This document shows, in pieces, positions 30,753-41,570 of a DNA stretch of 64,000 nt. The notes below the pieces were generated by a model that was given only the letters and a program-made list of their open reading frames with translations, was not told the DNA's origin and made no database searches. The stretch is from Natronohydrobacter sp. (GTDB taxonomy: Bacteria > Pseudomonadota > Alphaproteobacteria > Rhodobacterales > Rhodobacteraceae). The stretch covers positions 110,337-174,336 of the forward strand of contig JAFIEM010000001.1 of NCBI GenBank assembly GCA_020832555.1. The letters run 5' to 3'. A program made the translations under genes and the position numbers. Numbering within the stretch: position 1 is the stretch's first letter; each line of letters starts with the position of its first letter.

Positions 30753-31730
30753 TCATGCGCTCAGATGCTCCTGCAGCATTTGCGTGACGGCGCGTGTATG
30801 GGTGATCTTTCCATCGGCCAGTTGATCCGACAACATCTCCAACGCTTTGCGCGCCTGTGTCGTGCGCAAGCGCGCCAGCAAGGCCTCTCGCAGATCGGCT
30901 TCGAACCAGAACCGTGCCTGTGCTTTGCGGATAGCGTCAAAATGGCCTGACCTGCGCCGCCATTCCACAAGGGTCCTGATCTCTTTCCAGACCGTATCCA
31001 GTCCAGTATCCGCCAAGGCAGAGACAGTCATCGCTTTGGGAAAACCTTCGGGGTCTTGCGGGCGTCGGCGCATCAGGCGCAAGGCGCCGGCATAGTCGGC
31101 GCAGGTTCGTGTCGCAGTGGCTTTGAGGTCGCCATCGGCCTTGTTGACCACGATCATGTCGGCCACTTCCATGATACCGCGCTTGACGCCTTGCAATTCA
31201 TCACCCCCGGCGGGTGCCAGTAAGAGCAGGAATACATCAGAGATCTCGGCAACGACGGTTTCGGACTGGCCGACGCCCACGGTTTCGATCAGAATAATGT
31301 CAAAACCTGCCGCTTCGCACAACGCCACGGCCTCGCGGGTGCGGCGGGCTACACCGCCCAGATGGGACTGGCTGGGGCTGGGGCGGATAAAGGCTTCCGG
31401 CGCGCGTGCCAGTCGCTCCATCCGTGTTTTGTCTCCAAGGATAGAGCCGCCTGTGCGTGCACTTGAGGGGTCGACAGCAAGGACGGCCACGCGCAACCCT
31501 TGAGCGACCAGCATCAGTCCGAAGCTTTCGATGAATGTGGACTTCCCGACGCCCGGCGTGCCCGACAGCCCGATGCGGATGGCCTGCCGCCCTGTGCCTG
31601 CAAGGCGTTCCAGCAGCTTTTCGGCAGTTGCGCGATGTTCGGATCTGGTGCTTTCGACCAGAGTGACGGCGCGTGCAAGGGCGCGACGGTCGCCGGCAAG
31701 TATCGCATCTGCCAAAGCTGAATCGTCCAT
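30753..31730 (-). CDS. meaB: methylmalonyl-CoA mutase-associated GTPase MeaB
   Basis: IRIGLSGTPGVGKSTFIESFGLMLVAQGLRVAVLAVDPSSARTGGSILGDKTRMERLARAPEAFIRPSPSQSHLGGVARRTREAVALCEAAGFDIILIETVGVGQSE. Confidence 0.93.
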   Translation of the reverse strand: MDDSALADAILAGDRRALARAVTLVESTRSEHRATAEKLLERLAGTGRQAIRIGLSGTPGVGKSTFIESFGLMLVAQGLRVAVLAVDPSSARTGGSILGDKTRMERLARAPEAFIRPSPSQSHLGGVARRTREAVALCEAAGFDIILIETVGVGQSETVVAEISDVFLLLLAPAGGDELQGVKRGIMEVADMIVVNKADGDLKATATRTCADYAGALRLMRRRPQDPEGFPKAMTVSALADTGLDTVWKEIRTLVEWRRRSGHFDAIRKAQARFWFEADLREALLARLRTTQARKALEMLSDQLADGKITHTRAVTQMLQEHLSA

Positions 31731-31830
31731 ACTGTGCCTTTCTTGCAGACTGATGCTTTGTTCTGGCCCGGTCATGCAAGAATTGTCCAGTCCTGTCGAG
31801 ACCCCGGAAGCAGGCGCTTCGAGCGATACG

Positions 31831-31857
31831 AAAAACGCCCGCCTATCAGGCGGGCGT
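31831..31857 (-). terminator. intrinsic terminator downstream of rpsO
   Basis: ACGCCCGCCT-ATC-AGGCGGGCGT with AAAAA on + strand. Confidence 0.85.
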
Positions 31858-31880
31858 CGAATTCACTCTGTTCTGGCGGA

Positions 31881-32150
31881 TCAGCGGCGGATGCCGAGCT
31901 TGCCGATCAGATCACGGTAGCGGCCTTCATCTTTGCTCTTGAGGTAGTCAAGAAGCTTGCGGCGGGTCGCAACCAGTTTCAGAAGCCCACGGCGGGAATG
32001 GTTGTCCTTCTTGTGGGTCTTGAAATGCTCGGTCAGGTTCGTGATGCGCTTTGTCAGCACGGCGACCTGAACTTCAGGCGATCCGGTGTCGCCGTCTGCG
32101 CGAGCGAAATCCTTGATGAGTTGGGTCTTGTCTTCAACAGTAATCGACAT
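31881..32150 (-). CDS. rpsO: 30S ribosomal protein S15
   Basis: [89 protein letters not shown]. Confidence 0.96.
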   Translation of the reverse strand: MSITVEDKTQLIKDFARADGDTGSPEVQVAVLTKRITNLTEHFKTHKKDNHSRRGLLKLVATRRKLLDYLKSKDEGRYRDLIGKLGIRR

Positions 32151-32426
32151 CGGGTTCTCCTTCGGTTTGAAATGGACGGCACAGGCCGGGATGTCGTCCA
32201 GCATGGCCCTGTTGCGCAGCATTGCACGCGCTGGTCGGTTAGACGAGAAATGCAAGAAAGAAAAGCCCCGATCGTGGTCTCCCCGAGACTTGTTCCCAAG
32301 CTGTTAACCAAGATTAAACATTTCTTGGGGGTAAAAGGTGAATCCGCTTAGTTAACGCGTCTGTTGTGGGTCATACTATCCCTTGGGGATTGCGGCCTGT
32401 CTGGTCGCCAGCAAGGGTGATGACAT

Positions 32427-33413
32427 ATGTGGCTTGTCTTGGGGCTGCTCGCAGCGCTGTCGGCAACGGCATTCATGGATCTTGGCCAGAGCGCCACAGC
32501 CAGCGAAGATGAAGATGACGATACGGGGCAGGGTGACACCGGCAGCACTGATGAAAGCGGTGCTGTAGCTGCTTTTGCAACTTTATTGAAAGAACTGTCT
32601 CTGCCGGGCGATGACACTGATCCAGACACCGATACTGCGCAGGCTGACGGGTCGACGGAGAACTCTCACGCAGGACTGTTCGATGATCAGGATGAGCGTA
32701 TCCATAGCAGTGATCTTGACCCTCCGGCAGAGCCGCCTCTGCCGATAGTCGGGATCGGCACGGACGAGGATGAACGGCTTGTCGGCGGTGCTGCCAATGA
32801 TACGCTGATCGGTGGTGGCGGAAATGATACGCTGATCGGCGCTGGCGGCGACGACCTGTTACACGCCGATAGCGGGAATAACCACATGATTGGTGGAGAG
32901 GGTCATGACACATTGGTTGGCGGTACAGGTAATGACACTCTTGAAGGGGGTTGGGGCGATGATTTGCTGATCTCCGGGGCAGGGGATAATCTGCTGTTCG
33001 GCGGGGCAGGCGATGACACGCTGTTCGGGGTGTGGTTCGATGAGGACGGAACTGACATCAGCGGCGAGAATACCCTGAACGGCGGCGCAGGTGATGATAT
33101 TCTTGTCGCAGGGCAGGGTGATGTCCTGCATGGTGGTGAAGGCGCGGATCAATTTGTGCTTGGCGATTGGCTGGCCGGTGCCAACCCGGCAATGATCATG
33201 GATTATTCGCCTGAAATGGATCAGATCGCGCTCTATTTCGACGCAGATCGGATAGACGCGCCAGAGGTGACGGTGACTTTTTGCGATACGGTCCCTGGCA
33301 TGGCCGAGATCCGACTTGACGGGCATGTGATCGCGCATGTTGCCAATGCGCAAACTCTGACCGTAGACGATATCCAGCTGGTCCCGATGCCTGACGCTAT
33401 CGCAGCCGAATAA
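32427..33413 (+). CDS. N-terminally anchored RTX-repeat calcium-binding protein
   Basis: MWLVLGLLAALSATAFMDLGQSATASEDEDDDTGQGD, then GGGGNDTLIGAGGDDLLHADSGNNHMIGGEGHDTLVGGTGNDTLEGGWGDDLLISGAGDNLLFGGAGDDTLFG and DYSPEMDQIALYFD. Confidence 0.8.
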   Translation: MWLVLGLLAALSATAFMDLGQSATASEDEDDDTGQGDTGSTDESGAVAAFATLLKELSLPGDDTDPDTDTAQADGSTENSHAGLFDDQDERIHSSDLDPPAEPPLPIVGIGTDEDERLVGGAANDTLIGGGGNDTLIGAGGDDLLHADSGNNHMIGGEGHDTLVGGTGNDTLEGGWGDDLLISGAGDNLLFGGAGDDTLFGVWFDEDGTDISGENTLNGGAGDDILVAGQGDVLHGGEGADQFVLGDWLAGANPAMIMDYSPEMDQIALYFDADRIDAPEVTVTFCDTVPGMAEIRLDGHVIAHVANAQTLTVDDIQLVPMPDAIAAE

Positions 33414-33422
33414 GCGCGTCGA

Positions 33423-35339
33423 TCAAGCTCGTTTGCCCAGTTCTGCGATGCCAAGAACGTCGAGCACCTTGGTTTCGATCTGCGGTGCGTTCATTGCGGC
33501 AATGTCATACATGTCGCGTGGGTTGGCCTGATCGATGAAGACGTCGGGCAAGACCATCGAACGGAATCTGAGTCCGTGGTCGAAAACCCCTTCATCGGCC
33601 AGAAGCTGCGCGACATGACTGCCGAAGCCGCCAACGGCACCTTCCTCGATGGTGATCAGTGCCTCGTGGTCACGCGCCAGTCGCAGGATCATGTCACGGT
33701 CCAGCGGTTTGGCGAATCGCGCATCCGCGACAGTCGGTGTAATTCCCTTCGCGGCCAGAGACTCGCAGGCGCGCAGCACTTCGCCCAACCGTGTGCCGAA
33801 AGACAGGATTGCCACGCGTGATCCTTCGCGGATCATCCGTCCCTTCCCGATTTCGAGAGGAATACCACGCTCTGGAAGATCAACGCCTTCCCCTTCACCA
33901 CGTGGAAAGCGAAACGCAATCGGGCCATCATCATGTGCAACAGCGGTTGCAACCATATGCACCAGTTCAGCCTCATCTGCTGCGGCCATGACAACAAAGC
34001 CCGGCAGATTGGCCAGATAGGCAATATCGAAGCTGCCCGCATGGGTTGCCCCATCCGCGCCCACAAGTCCGGCGCGATCTATCGCGAAGCGTACTGGCAG
34101 ACGCTGTATGGCGACGTCATGCACAACCTGATCGTATCCGCGCTGCAGAAAGGTCGAATACATCGCACAGAAGGGCTTCATCCCGCCCGCTGCCAGCCCG
34201 GCACAGAAGGTCACTCCATGCTGTTCGGCAATCGCCACATCGAACATGCGCGTCGGGTGGACCTTGGCAAAGAGGTCCAGCCCGGTCCCGTCCGGCATTG
34301 CTGCCGTCACCGCCACCACCTTGTCATCGCGCGTGGCCTCGGCGATCAGCGCCTCGGCGAAGACCTTCGTGTAGCTTGGTGCATTCGAGGGAGCCTTTTT
34401 CTGCTTGCCTGTCACCAGATCAAATTTCGCGCGCGCATGGCCCCGGTCAGCGGCATCCTCGGCGGGGGCATAGCCCTTGCCTTTCTTCGTCAGGATATGA
34501 ATGAGTATCGGCTCATCCGCGCGCTCGTGCAGGGTGCGCAGAACCCAGAGCAACTGGTCCATGTCATGTCCGTCAATGGGACCGACATAATTGAACCCCA
34601 GTTCTTCGAAGAGCGTGCCGCCGACAGTCACATGCTTGAGCAGGTCTTTCGCGCGGCGCGCACCCTGCTGGATCGGACCGGGCAGCAGCGACAGCGCGCC
34701 CTTCATGGCGTTCTTCAGATCCTGAACCGGTTTGTCCGCGTATAGCCGCGACAGATATGACGACATTGCCCCGGTGGGCGGTGCAATCGACATTTCATTG
34801 TCATTGAGGATCACGAACATCCGCCGACCCAGGTGGCCTGCATTGTTCAACGCCTCATAAGCCATGCCCGCGCTGATGGAACCATCCCCGATAACGGCAA
34901 TCGCGTCACCCAGCGCGGGGTCGGGTGCCCCGCCGAGTTCGCGCGCCATGGTAAAGCCCAGCGCGGCGGAAATCGAAGTCGAGCTATGCGCGGCACCAAA
35001 GGGATCGTAGGGCGACTCACTGCGCTTGGTAAATCCCGATAGACCGTCCTTCTGGCGCAAAGTGCGGATGCGGTCGCGCCGCCCGGTCAGGATTTTGTGC
35101 GGATAGCATTGATGCGACACGTCCCAGATCAGCCGGTCACGCGGCGTGTCAAAGACGGCATGCAGCGCAACTGTCAACTCGACCACGCCAAGCCCTGCAC
35201 CCAGATGGCCCCCGGTTTCGGATACGGCGGCAATCGTCTCGGCGCGCAATTCATCCGCCACCTGACGCAACTCTCGGTCGCTGAGAGATTTGAGATCCGC
35301 AGGGCTGCGCACCTTGTCCAGAAGCGGTGTATTCGGCAT
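33423..35339 (-). CDS. dxs: 1-deoxy-D-xylulose-5-phosphate synthase
   Basis: [77 protein letters not shown]. Confidence 0.96.
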   Translation of the reverse strand: MPNTPLLDKVRSPADLKSLSDRELRQVADELRAETIAAVSETGGHLGAGLGVVELTVALHAVFDTPRDRLIWDVSHQCYPHKILTGRRDRIRTLRQKDGLSGFTKRSESPYDPFGAAHSSTSISAALGFTMARELGGAPDPALGDAIAVIGDGSISAGMAYEALNNAGHLGRRMFVILNDNEMSIAPPTGAMSSYLSRLYADKPVQDLKNAMKGALSLLPGPIQQGARRAKDLLKHVTVGGTLFEELGFNYVGPIDGHDMDQLLWVLRTLHERADEPILIHILTKKGKGYAPAEDAADRGHARAKFDLVTGKQKKAPSNAPSYTKVFAEALIAEATRDDKVVAVTAAMPDGTGLDLFAKVHPTRMFDVAIAEQHGVTFCAGLAAGGMKPFCAMYSTFLQRGYDQVVHDVAIQRLPVRFAIDRAGLVGADGATHAGSFDIAYLANLPGFVVMAAADEAELVHMVATAVAHDDGPIAFRFPRGEGEGVDLPERGIPLEIGKGRMIREGSRVAILSFGTRLGEVLRACESLAAKGITPTVADARFAKPLDRDMILRLARDHEALITIEEGAVGGFGSHVAQLLADEGVFDHGLRFRSMVLPDVFIDQANPRDMYDIAAMNAPQIETKVLDVLGIAELGKRA

Positions 35340-35372
35340 GGTCTGCTTTTCCCGTTGCGTTCGCTGAAGCGT

Positions 35373-36248
35373 TCAGTTCTTACGGGCGATAACGAATTCC
35401 GCCGTCTGCCGCAACATCTGGCCGTTTTCGCCATAAGGGGCAAGGGCGGCATGAGCCTCTTCGACCAGTGCCTTGGCGCGCATTTTAGCGCCCTCCAGCC
35501 CCAGATGGGATACGAATGTTGCCTTGCCCGCGGCAGCGTCCTTTTGCAGTCGTTTGCCCGCCAGTGCGGCGTCGCCCTCGACATCAAGAATGTCATCTGC
35601 AATCTGAAAGGCAAGACCAAGGGCCTGAGCATAGCGCGCCAGCGGCGTTATATCGGCGCGGGCCATCCGCGCACCGGCACAGGCGGACCATTCGATCAGC
35701 GCCCCGGTCTTGCCTGCCTGCAATGTCGTGATTTCTTCGAGCGTCAGCGGGACTGCCGCGCTCTCGGCCCCGATATCGAGCGCCTGACCATAGACCATTC
35801 CGGCGGCGCCCGCCGCTTGTGCCATGCTGGCGATCAGATCCAGCCGGGCCTCTGGCGTCGGGGCGGCATCCGGGCGCGCAAGCAGAGCGAAGGACAGGGT
35901 CTGCATGGCGTCGCCTGCCAGAATGGCCGTAGCCTCATCCCATTTGATATGCACGGTCGGCTGTCCCCGGCGCAGGTCGTCATCATCCATTGCGGGCAGG
36001 TCATCATGCACCAGTGAACAGGCATGCATCGATTCGATTGCGGCAGCGGCTTGCAGGGCGATCTCGGATGAAATCTGATGCAGGCGGGCCGATTCAAGCA
36101 CCAGAAAACCGCGCAGTTTCTTGCCACCCCGCGCTGCGTAAGCAATGGCGTCGCGGACCTTTGACTCTGGTAGCAAGCCGATTTCCGCCTGTAATCGCGC
36201 TTCGATCTGCTGTGCGGCGATGTCCAGTGCGCGGGCGAAATCGCTCAT
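35373..36248 (-). CDS. ispA: polyprenyl (farnesyl) diphosphate synthase
   Basis: [50 protein letters not shown]: both aspartate-rich motifs. Confidence 0.9.
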   Translation of the reverse strand: MSDFARALDIAAQQIEARLQAEIGLLPESKVRDAIAYAARGGKKLRGFLVLESARLHQISSEIALQAAAAIESMHACSLVHDDLPAMDDDDLRRGQPTVHIKWDEATAILAGDAMQTLSFALLARPDAAPTPEARLDLIASMAQAAGAAGMVYGQALDIGAESAAVPLTLEEITTLQAGKTGALIEWSACAGARMARADITPLARYAQALGLAFQIADDILDVEGDAALAGKRLQKDAAAGKATFVSHLGLEGAKMRAKALVEEAHAALAPYGENGQMLRQTAEFVIARKN

Positions 36249-36484
36249 GCCGAGAACGGCTCCGTCCCTTTTGGGGTACCATCCTCTGCGAGCCGGATCG
36301 CTTCGACCCGCATCTGCGCTGCGTTCAGCCGGGCTTCGCAATGTTTTTTTAACTCTGCGCCGCGTTCATAGAGTGTAATTGACTGGTCCAGGGCCACGTC
36401 ACCGCGTTCCAGCCGTGTAACGATATCTTCCAGCGCGCGCAGAGCTTCCTCGAAGCTAAGGTCGGACACGGGTTTGTCGCTCAT
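36245..36484 (-). CDS. xseB: exodeoxyribonuclease VII small subunit
   Basis: [63 protein letters not shown]. Confidence 0.93.
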   Translation of the reverse strand: MSDKPVSDLSFEEALRALEDIVTRLERGDVALDQSITLYERGAELKKHCEARLNAAQMRVEAIRLAEDGTPKGTEPFSA

Positions 36485-37416
36485 GCGCCTTTCTCCATCA
36501 ACACGCGGATATGCGCTGCGACACTTGCTGCCAGCGCAGGCAAGTCATAGCCGCCTTCGAGACAAGAGACCAGACGCCCACCAGCATGGCGCGCGGCAAT
36601 GTCGCACAATGCCCCTGTGATCCATGCGAAATCATCCTCGACCAGCGATAGCTGCGCCAATGGATCGTCGCGATGCGCATCAAATCCCGCCGAGACGATC
36701 ACCAGTTCCGGCGCGAAGCGGTCGAGTTGCGGCAGCACCATGTCTTCATAGATCCGCTGGAAGCTTGCGCCATCCGTGCCGGGGGCCAGCGGCACATTCA
36801 GCACATTGCCATGCGCGCCGCGTTCCTCTGGCCGCCCTGAGCCCGGCCAGAGCGGCATCTGATGGCTGGAGACGAAGAAGCTACGGGCCTCGGACCACAG
36901 AAGATCCTGCGTGCCGTTGCCGTGATGCACGTCGAAATCCACCACGGCCACGCGTGTCAGACCATGTCGCTCCATCGCATGTCTGGCGGCAATCGCGACC
37001 GTCCCGAACAGGCAAAAGCCCATTGGTGTCTGGGTTTCGGCGTGGTGGCCAGGTGGACGCATCGCGACAAAGGCGTTCTGTGCCGTTCCGCCCATGACCA
37101 GATCAACCGCATGACAAGCCCCGCCGACCGCGCGGCTGGCGGCATCAAAAGAGCCGTTCGACACATGCGTATCGGCATCAAGCTGATAAATTCCGGCGGC
37201 GGGAATCGCCCTGCGGATGCGGTCTATATAGGCCTCGGGGTGGCAGAGCAGAAGTTGGGTCTGCTGCGCCAGTGGCGCGTCGATCCGCAATAGCGATGCG
37301 AATTCCGGGGCTGCAAGCGCATCGGAAATCGCCTTGATCCGGGCGATCTGTTCAGGATGGCCGGGTGGTGTCTGGTGACGCAGCGCGTCGGGATGAGTCA
37401 GGTAAGCTGTTGTCAT
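36481..37416 (-). CDS. histone deacetylase family protein
   Basis: [30 protein letters not shown]...[55 protein letters not shown]; start trimmed to an ATG consistent with the family N-terminus. Confidence 0.85.
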   Translation of the reverse strand: MTTAYLTHPDALRHQTPPGHPEQIARIKAISDALAAPEFASLLRIDAPLAQQTQLLLCHPEAYIDRIRRAIPAAGIYQLDADTHVSNGSFDAASRAVGGACHAVDLVMGGTAQNAFVAMRPPGHHAETQTPMGFCLFGTVAIAARHAMERHGLTRVAVVDFDVHHGNGTQDLLWSEARSFFVSSHQMPLWPGSGRPEERGAHGNVLNVPLAPGTDGASFQRIYEDMVLPQLDRFAPELVIVSAGFDAHRDDPLAQLSLVEDDFAWITGALCDIAARHAGGRLVSCLEGGYDLPALAASVAAHIRVLMEKGA

Positions 37417-37546
37417 GTGTGCAAGGCTAGTCGATCCGTTAAAAGGGGGGAAGTGTGATTTTGCCACCTTGGGGCGCTTGCCGATGCCCCCAAGCAGTGG
37501 CAGTCTGACCGCACGGTCACTCAGGCCGTTCCAGCCAGGATGACCC

Positions 37547-39028
37547 ATGACCTCTGACACAAGCCTGCCTATCCTGACGCCCGATCCCGTTGCGCCGCAA
37601 TCCTTCACGGACGCGACTGCGGCGGTTGCCTGTTTGGAGAGCCTGTATCTTGCGGCGACGAATTTCCTGATCGACGGCTTCAATCGCGTGGCGCAGGGTG
37701 GTCCGGCGACGGCCCGCTACAGGGCGTTCTATCCTGAAATTCGCTTCACAACGATCCGCTATGACCAGATCGACTCGCGGCTGAGCTTCGGGCATGTGGC
37801 CGAGCCGGGAATTTACGCCTCGACGATCACCCAGCCGGTTCTGTTTCGCAATTACCTGCGCCAGCAGATCGGGCTTCTGATCCAGAATCATGGTGTGCCG
37901 GTCAGCATCGGTCCGTCAACGACACCTATCCCATTGCATTTCGCCATGTCTGGACGTGGCGATGTCAGCCTGCCCGCCAACGGGGAGTTGTCGCTTTCAC
38001 TGCGTGATCTGTTCGACGTCCCGGATCTGGCGACCACGAATGATGACATCGTCAATGGCGATCGTAGCCTGAATGAAGACGGCTCGCGTCCGCTTGCGCT
38101 GTTCACGGCGCAGCGCGTGGATTACTCGCTGGCCCGTCTGGCGCATTACACGGCAACTTCACCCGAGCATTTTCAGAATTACATCCTGTTCACCAACTAT
38201 CAGTTCTATGTCGACGAGTTCGAAGCATTTGCCCGAACCCAGTTGCGGGATCCCGAGAGTGGCTATACGGCCTTTGTCGCGCCAGGAAATGTCGAGATCA
38301 CCGATCCCGAGGCGGCGGTTCCCCAGCTCGCTCGCTTGCCTCAGATGCCGACATATCATCTCAAACGACCGCATGGTGCCGGGATTACCCTGGTCAATAT
38401 CGGGGTTGGTCCGTCCAACGCGAAGACAGCGACGGACCATATCGCGGTTCTGCGACCCCATGCCTGGATGATGGTGGGGCATTGCGCCGGTCTGCGCAAT
38501 TCTCAGGCGCTGGGCGATTTCGTTCTGGCCCATGCCTATCTGAGGGAAGACAATGTTCTGGATGCCGATCTTCCAATCTGGGTGCCGATCCCGGCGCTGG
38601 CGGAGATTCAGATCGCTTTGCAGGACGCCGTGGCGCAGGTGACTGAATTAGAGGGCTATGCTCTGAAGCGGATCATGCGCACCGGGACAGTTGCCACGAT
38701 TGACAACCGCAATTGGGAGTTGCGCGACCAGTCCGGCCCGGTTCAGCGGCTCAGCCAGTCGCGTGCCATTGCGCTTGATATGGAAAGTGCCACGATTGCT
38801 GCCAACGGATTTCGTTTCCGCGTTCCCTATGGCACGCTTCTATGCGTATCGGATAAACCCTTGCATGGCGAATTGAAGCTGCCGGGCATGGCATCGAGCT
38901 TCTACAAGACACAGGTTGCACGGCATTTGCAGATTGGTATCCGTGCGATGGAGTTGTTGCGCGAGATGCCGCTGGAGAAGATTCATAGCCGGAAACTGCG
39001 CTCTTTTGACGAAACGGCCTTTTTATAA
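37547..39028 (+). CDS. amn: AMP nucleosidase
   Basis: ARYRAFYPEIRFTTIRYDQIDSRLSFGHVAEPGIYASTITQPVLFRNYLRQQIGLLIQNH...NIGVGPSNAKTATDHIAVLRPHAWMMVGHCAGLRNSQALGDFVLAHAYLREDNVLD. Confidence 0.88.
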   Translation: MTSDTSLPILTPDPVAPQSFTDATAAVACLESLYLAATNFLIDGFNRVAQGGPATARYRAFYPEIRFTTIRYDQIDSRLSFGHVAEPGIYASTITQPVLFRNYLRQQIGLLIQNHGVPVSIGPSTTPIPLHFAMSGRGDVSLPANGELSLSLRDLFDVPDLATTNDDIVNGDRSLNEDGSRPLALFTAQRVDYSLARLAHYTATSPEHFQNYILFTNYQFYVDEFEAFARTQLRDPESGYTAFVAPGNVEITDPEAAVPQLARLPQMPTYHLKRPHGAGITLVNIGVGPSNAKTATDHIAVLRPHAWMMVGHCAGLRNSQALGDFVLAHAYLREDNVLDADLPIWVPIPALAEIQIALQDAVAQVTELEGYALKRIMRTGTVATIDNRNWELRDQSGPVQRLSQSRAIALDMESATIAANGFRFRVPYGTLLCVSDKPLHGELKLPGMASSFYKTQVARHLQIGIRAMELLREMPLEKIHSRKLRSFDETAFL

Positions 39029-39176
39029 GGCCGGATTGCGCAGTTTTTTGCCGTCCCGTGCATGTTTTTATGGGTGAAGGTGATTGCCACTGTGTTGGAA
39101 TCCGGGCTAGATGCGCCTCGCAAAACACGACGGGGACCAAGATGTGTATGCCCGTTTATCCCAAGGAGAGTGACAT

Positions 39177-39467
39177 ATGACCACCAAGCCGATGACCAAG
39201 ACGCAGCTTGTCGCTGCTCTGTCCGAAAAAATGGGCACTGACAAGAAAACCGCAAATGCCGCTCTCGACGCGCTCGCAGAGATTGTGATGAGCGAAGTCG
39301 CGGCAGGCGGTGCAATTACTGTCCCCGGCATCGGTAAAGTCATGTGCCGCGCGCGCCCTGAGCGTCAGGTGCGCAATCCGGCAACCGGCGAAACCATGAC
39401 CAAAGCCGCCGACAAGGCTGTGAAGATCACCATCGCGAAAGCTCTTAAAGACGCCGTGAACGGCTGA
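39177..39467 (+). CDS. HU-family DNA-binding protein
   Basis: MTKTQLVAALSEKMGTDKKTANAALDALAEIVMSEVAAGGAITVPGIGKVMCRARPERQVRNPATGETM. Confidence 0.88.
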   Translation: MTTKPMTKTQLVAALSEKMGTDKKTANAALDALAEIVMSEVAAGGAITVPGIGKVMCRARPERQVRNPATGETMTKAADKAVKITIAKALKDAVNG

Positions 39468-39492
39468 TCGCAGGTCACACCTTGTGAGCTTC

Positions 39493-39521
39493 GGGCCACC
39501 CGTCAGCGGGCGGCCCTTTTT
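39493..39521 (+). terminator. intrinsic terminator after HU gene
   Basis: GGGCCACCCG-TCAG-CGGGCGGCCC-TTTTT (one mismatch in stem). Confidence 0.8.
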
Positions 39522-39657
39522 CTATGCCATATTGCCGACAGCCCTTGTGTTGATCAAAATCCCGGCTATGGTTGCGTCTGTCTGATGCGCTCTCCCTCGC
39601 GTCCCGTGTCCCAAGCTTGCCAATCCGGCAAGCGTCACAGGCTATGGGAGAGTCGAT

Positions 39658-40572
39658 ATGCAACGACGCCTTTTTCTTCAACGTACAGGCGCGCTGGCGC
39701 TTGGTTTGGCACTGCCCTATCGTGTGCAGGCCAAAACGAGGCTGGATTACGGATCCGCGCGGATTGATATGCTGTCCGACGGGCATCTGGTGTTGCCGCT
39801 GGATTTCCTGAATGCAGAACAAGACCCGGCAGAACTGGAAGCCATTCTCGCGCAGCACGGTCTGACCGGCGATGTTTATGAGCCGCCCTGCAATCTGGTC
39901 CTGCTGCGCGACGCAGACCGGACGGTTCTGTTCGATATCGGTGCCGGTCCGGATTTCATGTCGACGGTCGGCCATCTGCCCGATGCGATGGCGTCGCTTG
40001 GTGTCAGTCCAGAGGAAATCACCCATCTGGTCATAACCCATGCGCATCCCGATCACCTTTGGGGCCTGCTGGATGATTTTGACGAACCCCTGCTTCCACA
40101 TGCCGAGATCCTGATGGGGCGTGCCGAATGGGACTACTGGATGGACCCCGATACGGTCGAGAGCATCGGGGCCGCGCGCCAGTCCTTTGCTGTCGGAGCG
40201 CAACGCCGACTGGTTGAAATTGAAGATCAGGTACAGCTTTTCGAGGATGGCACCGAAATCCTGCCCGGTATACAGGCCGTGTCAACGCCAGGACACACGC
40301 CGGGACATATGGCATTCGCGCTGCAAGCCGGAGGGCAGGGGCTGATGGTCGTGGGCGATGCGCTGGCCAATCCGCATCTGGCCTTCGAGCGACCGGAGTG
40401 GGAATCCTCGTCCGATCAGATTCCCGACATGGCCGCTGCGACGCGGCTGGATCTGCTGGACCGCATAACTGCCGAAGAGCGGTTGATCCTTGGCTTCCAC
40501 TTGCCCGGTGGCGGCATTGGCCGCGCCGAGCGGCAGGGTGAGGGCCGCTATATTTTCACGACCGAGGTATAA
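39658..40572 (+). CDS. exported MBL-fold metallohydrolase (intact HxHxDH)
   Basis: Signal-like MQRRLFLQRTGALALGLALPYRVQA; THAHPDHLWGLLDDF metal site; VSTPGHTPGHMAF. Confidence 0.82.
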   Translation: MQRRLFLQRTGALALGLALPYRVQAKTRLDYGSARIDMLSDGHLVLPLDFLNAEQDPAELEAILAQHGLTGDVYEPPCNLVLLRDADRTVLFDIGAGPDFMSTVGHLPDAMASLGVSPEEITHLVITHAHPDHLWGLLDDFDEPLLPHAEILMGRAEWDYWMDPDTVESIGAARQSFAVGAQRRLVEIEDQVQLFEDGTEILPGIQAVSTPGHTPGHMAFALQAGGQGLMVVGDALANPHLAFERPEWESSSDQIPDMAAATRLDLLDRITAEERLILGFHLPGGGIGRAERQGEGRYIFTTEV

Positions 40573-40573
40573 C

Positions 40574-41527
40574 ATGACACGCAAGCTGATGCTGGTGCTG
40601 ACCAGCCTGTTCTGGGCCGGTCTGGCCGCCGCTTCCGAAGATATCGCCGACAAATATCCGCAATCGGTGCTCTATAACAAACCTGTCGAGGTCATCCCGC
40701 ATGTCTGGACTTCTATCGGGGCAACAGCGCCGCCGACCTATGAAAATTCAGGTCATAACAACAATCTGAGTTTCATCATCACAGGTGATGGCGTTGTTGT
40801 CGTCAATTCCGGGGCGTCTTACCAATTGGCGCAGGCGTTGCATGAAGAGATCAAGGCCCGCACCGATCAGGAGGTGAAACTTGTCATCGCCGAGAACGGG
40901 CAGGGCCACGCAATGCTTGGCAACAATTACTGGATCGAGCAGGGCGTGCCGATCCTTGCCCATGTCGATGCGGCCGAAGAGTTTGAAAAGGACTCAGGGC
41001 AGGCCTTCCTCAGCCTGCAGAATTACGCCCGAGAGAAATCCGAGGGCACACAGCCTATGCAGCCGACCGAGACCTTCACTGACAAGGTAGAGATTTCCAT
41101 GGGGGATTTCCGTATCGAGGTATTGTATCTTGGCCCGGCCCACAGCCCCGGCGATACTCAGGTCTGGCTGCCGGATCAGTCGTTGCTGATCGCGGGTGAT
41201 ATCGCCTTTCAGGAACGCATGCCGCCGATCTTCGAGGGCACTTGCACCTCTTGCTGGATCGACACCTGGGACAATGCGCTTGAACCTTTGGGCGCAACCT
41301 ACGTCATCCCTGGTCATGGGCATCCGACCAATATGGCGCAGGTTCGCCGCTACACGCGCGATTATCTGGTATGGTTGCGTGAGCGTATTGCCGAGCATAT
41401 CGACGAGGGCGGCGATCTGACCAGCGCCTATTATGTGGACCAATCCCCCTTCGCACATCTCGACACTTTCGACGAACTGGCCACGCGGAATGCAGGCGTG
41501 GTCTTTGCCGAGATGGAATGGGAGTAA
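40574..41527 (+). CDS. exported MBL-fold protein with degenerate metal motif
   Basis: MTRKLMLVLTSLFWAGLAAASEDIADKYPQ; MBL layout with NNNLSFIITGDGVVVVNSGAS, AENGQGHAMLGNNYW in place of HxHxDH, AHSPGDTQVW, LIAGDIAF, IPGHGHPT. Confidence 0.78.
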   Translation: MTRKLMLVLTSLFWAGLAAASEDIADKYPQSVLYNKPVEVIPHVWTSIGATAPPTYENSGHNNNLSFIITGDGVVVVNSGASYQLAQALHEEIKARTDQEVKLVIAENGQGHAMLGNNYWIEQGVPILAHVDAAEEFEKDSGQAFLSLQNYAREKSEGTQPMQPTETFTDKVEISMGDFRIEVLYLGPAHSPGDTQVWLPDQSLLIAGDIAFQERMPPIFEGTCTSCWIDTWDNALEPLGATYVIPGHGHPTNMAQVRRYTRDYLVWLRERIAEHIDEGGDLTSAYYVDQSPFAHLDTFDELATRNAGVVFAEMEWE

Positions 41528-41570
41528 GGCTGCCGCTGGACAAAAGTGGCAGATCGCGTGAAATGCGGGG

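Noticed and set aside
32760-33020. Short DNA repeats at 32.8-33.0 kb considered as a CRISPR-like array
   Set aside because: They encode RTX nonapeptide repeats (GGxGNDTLxG) in frame; not separated by unique spacers.
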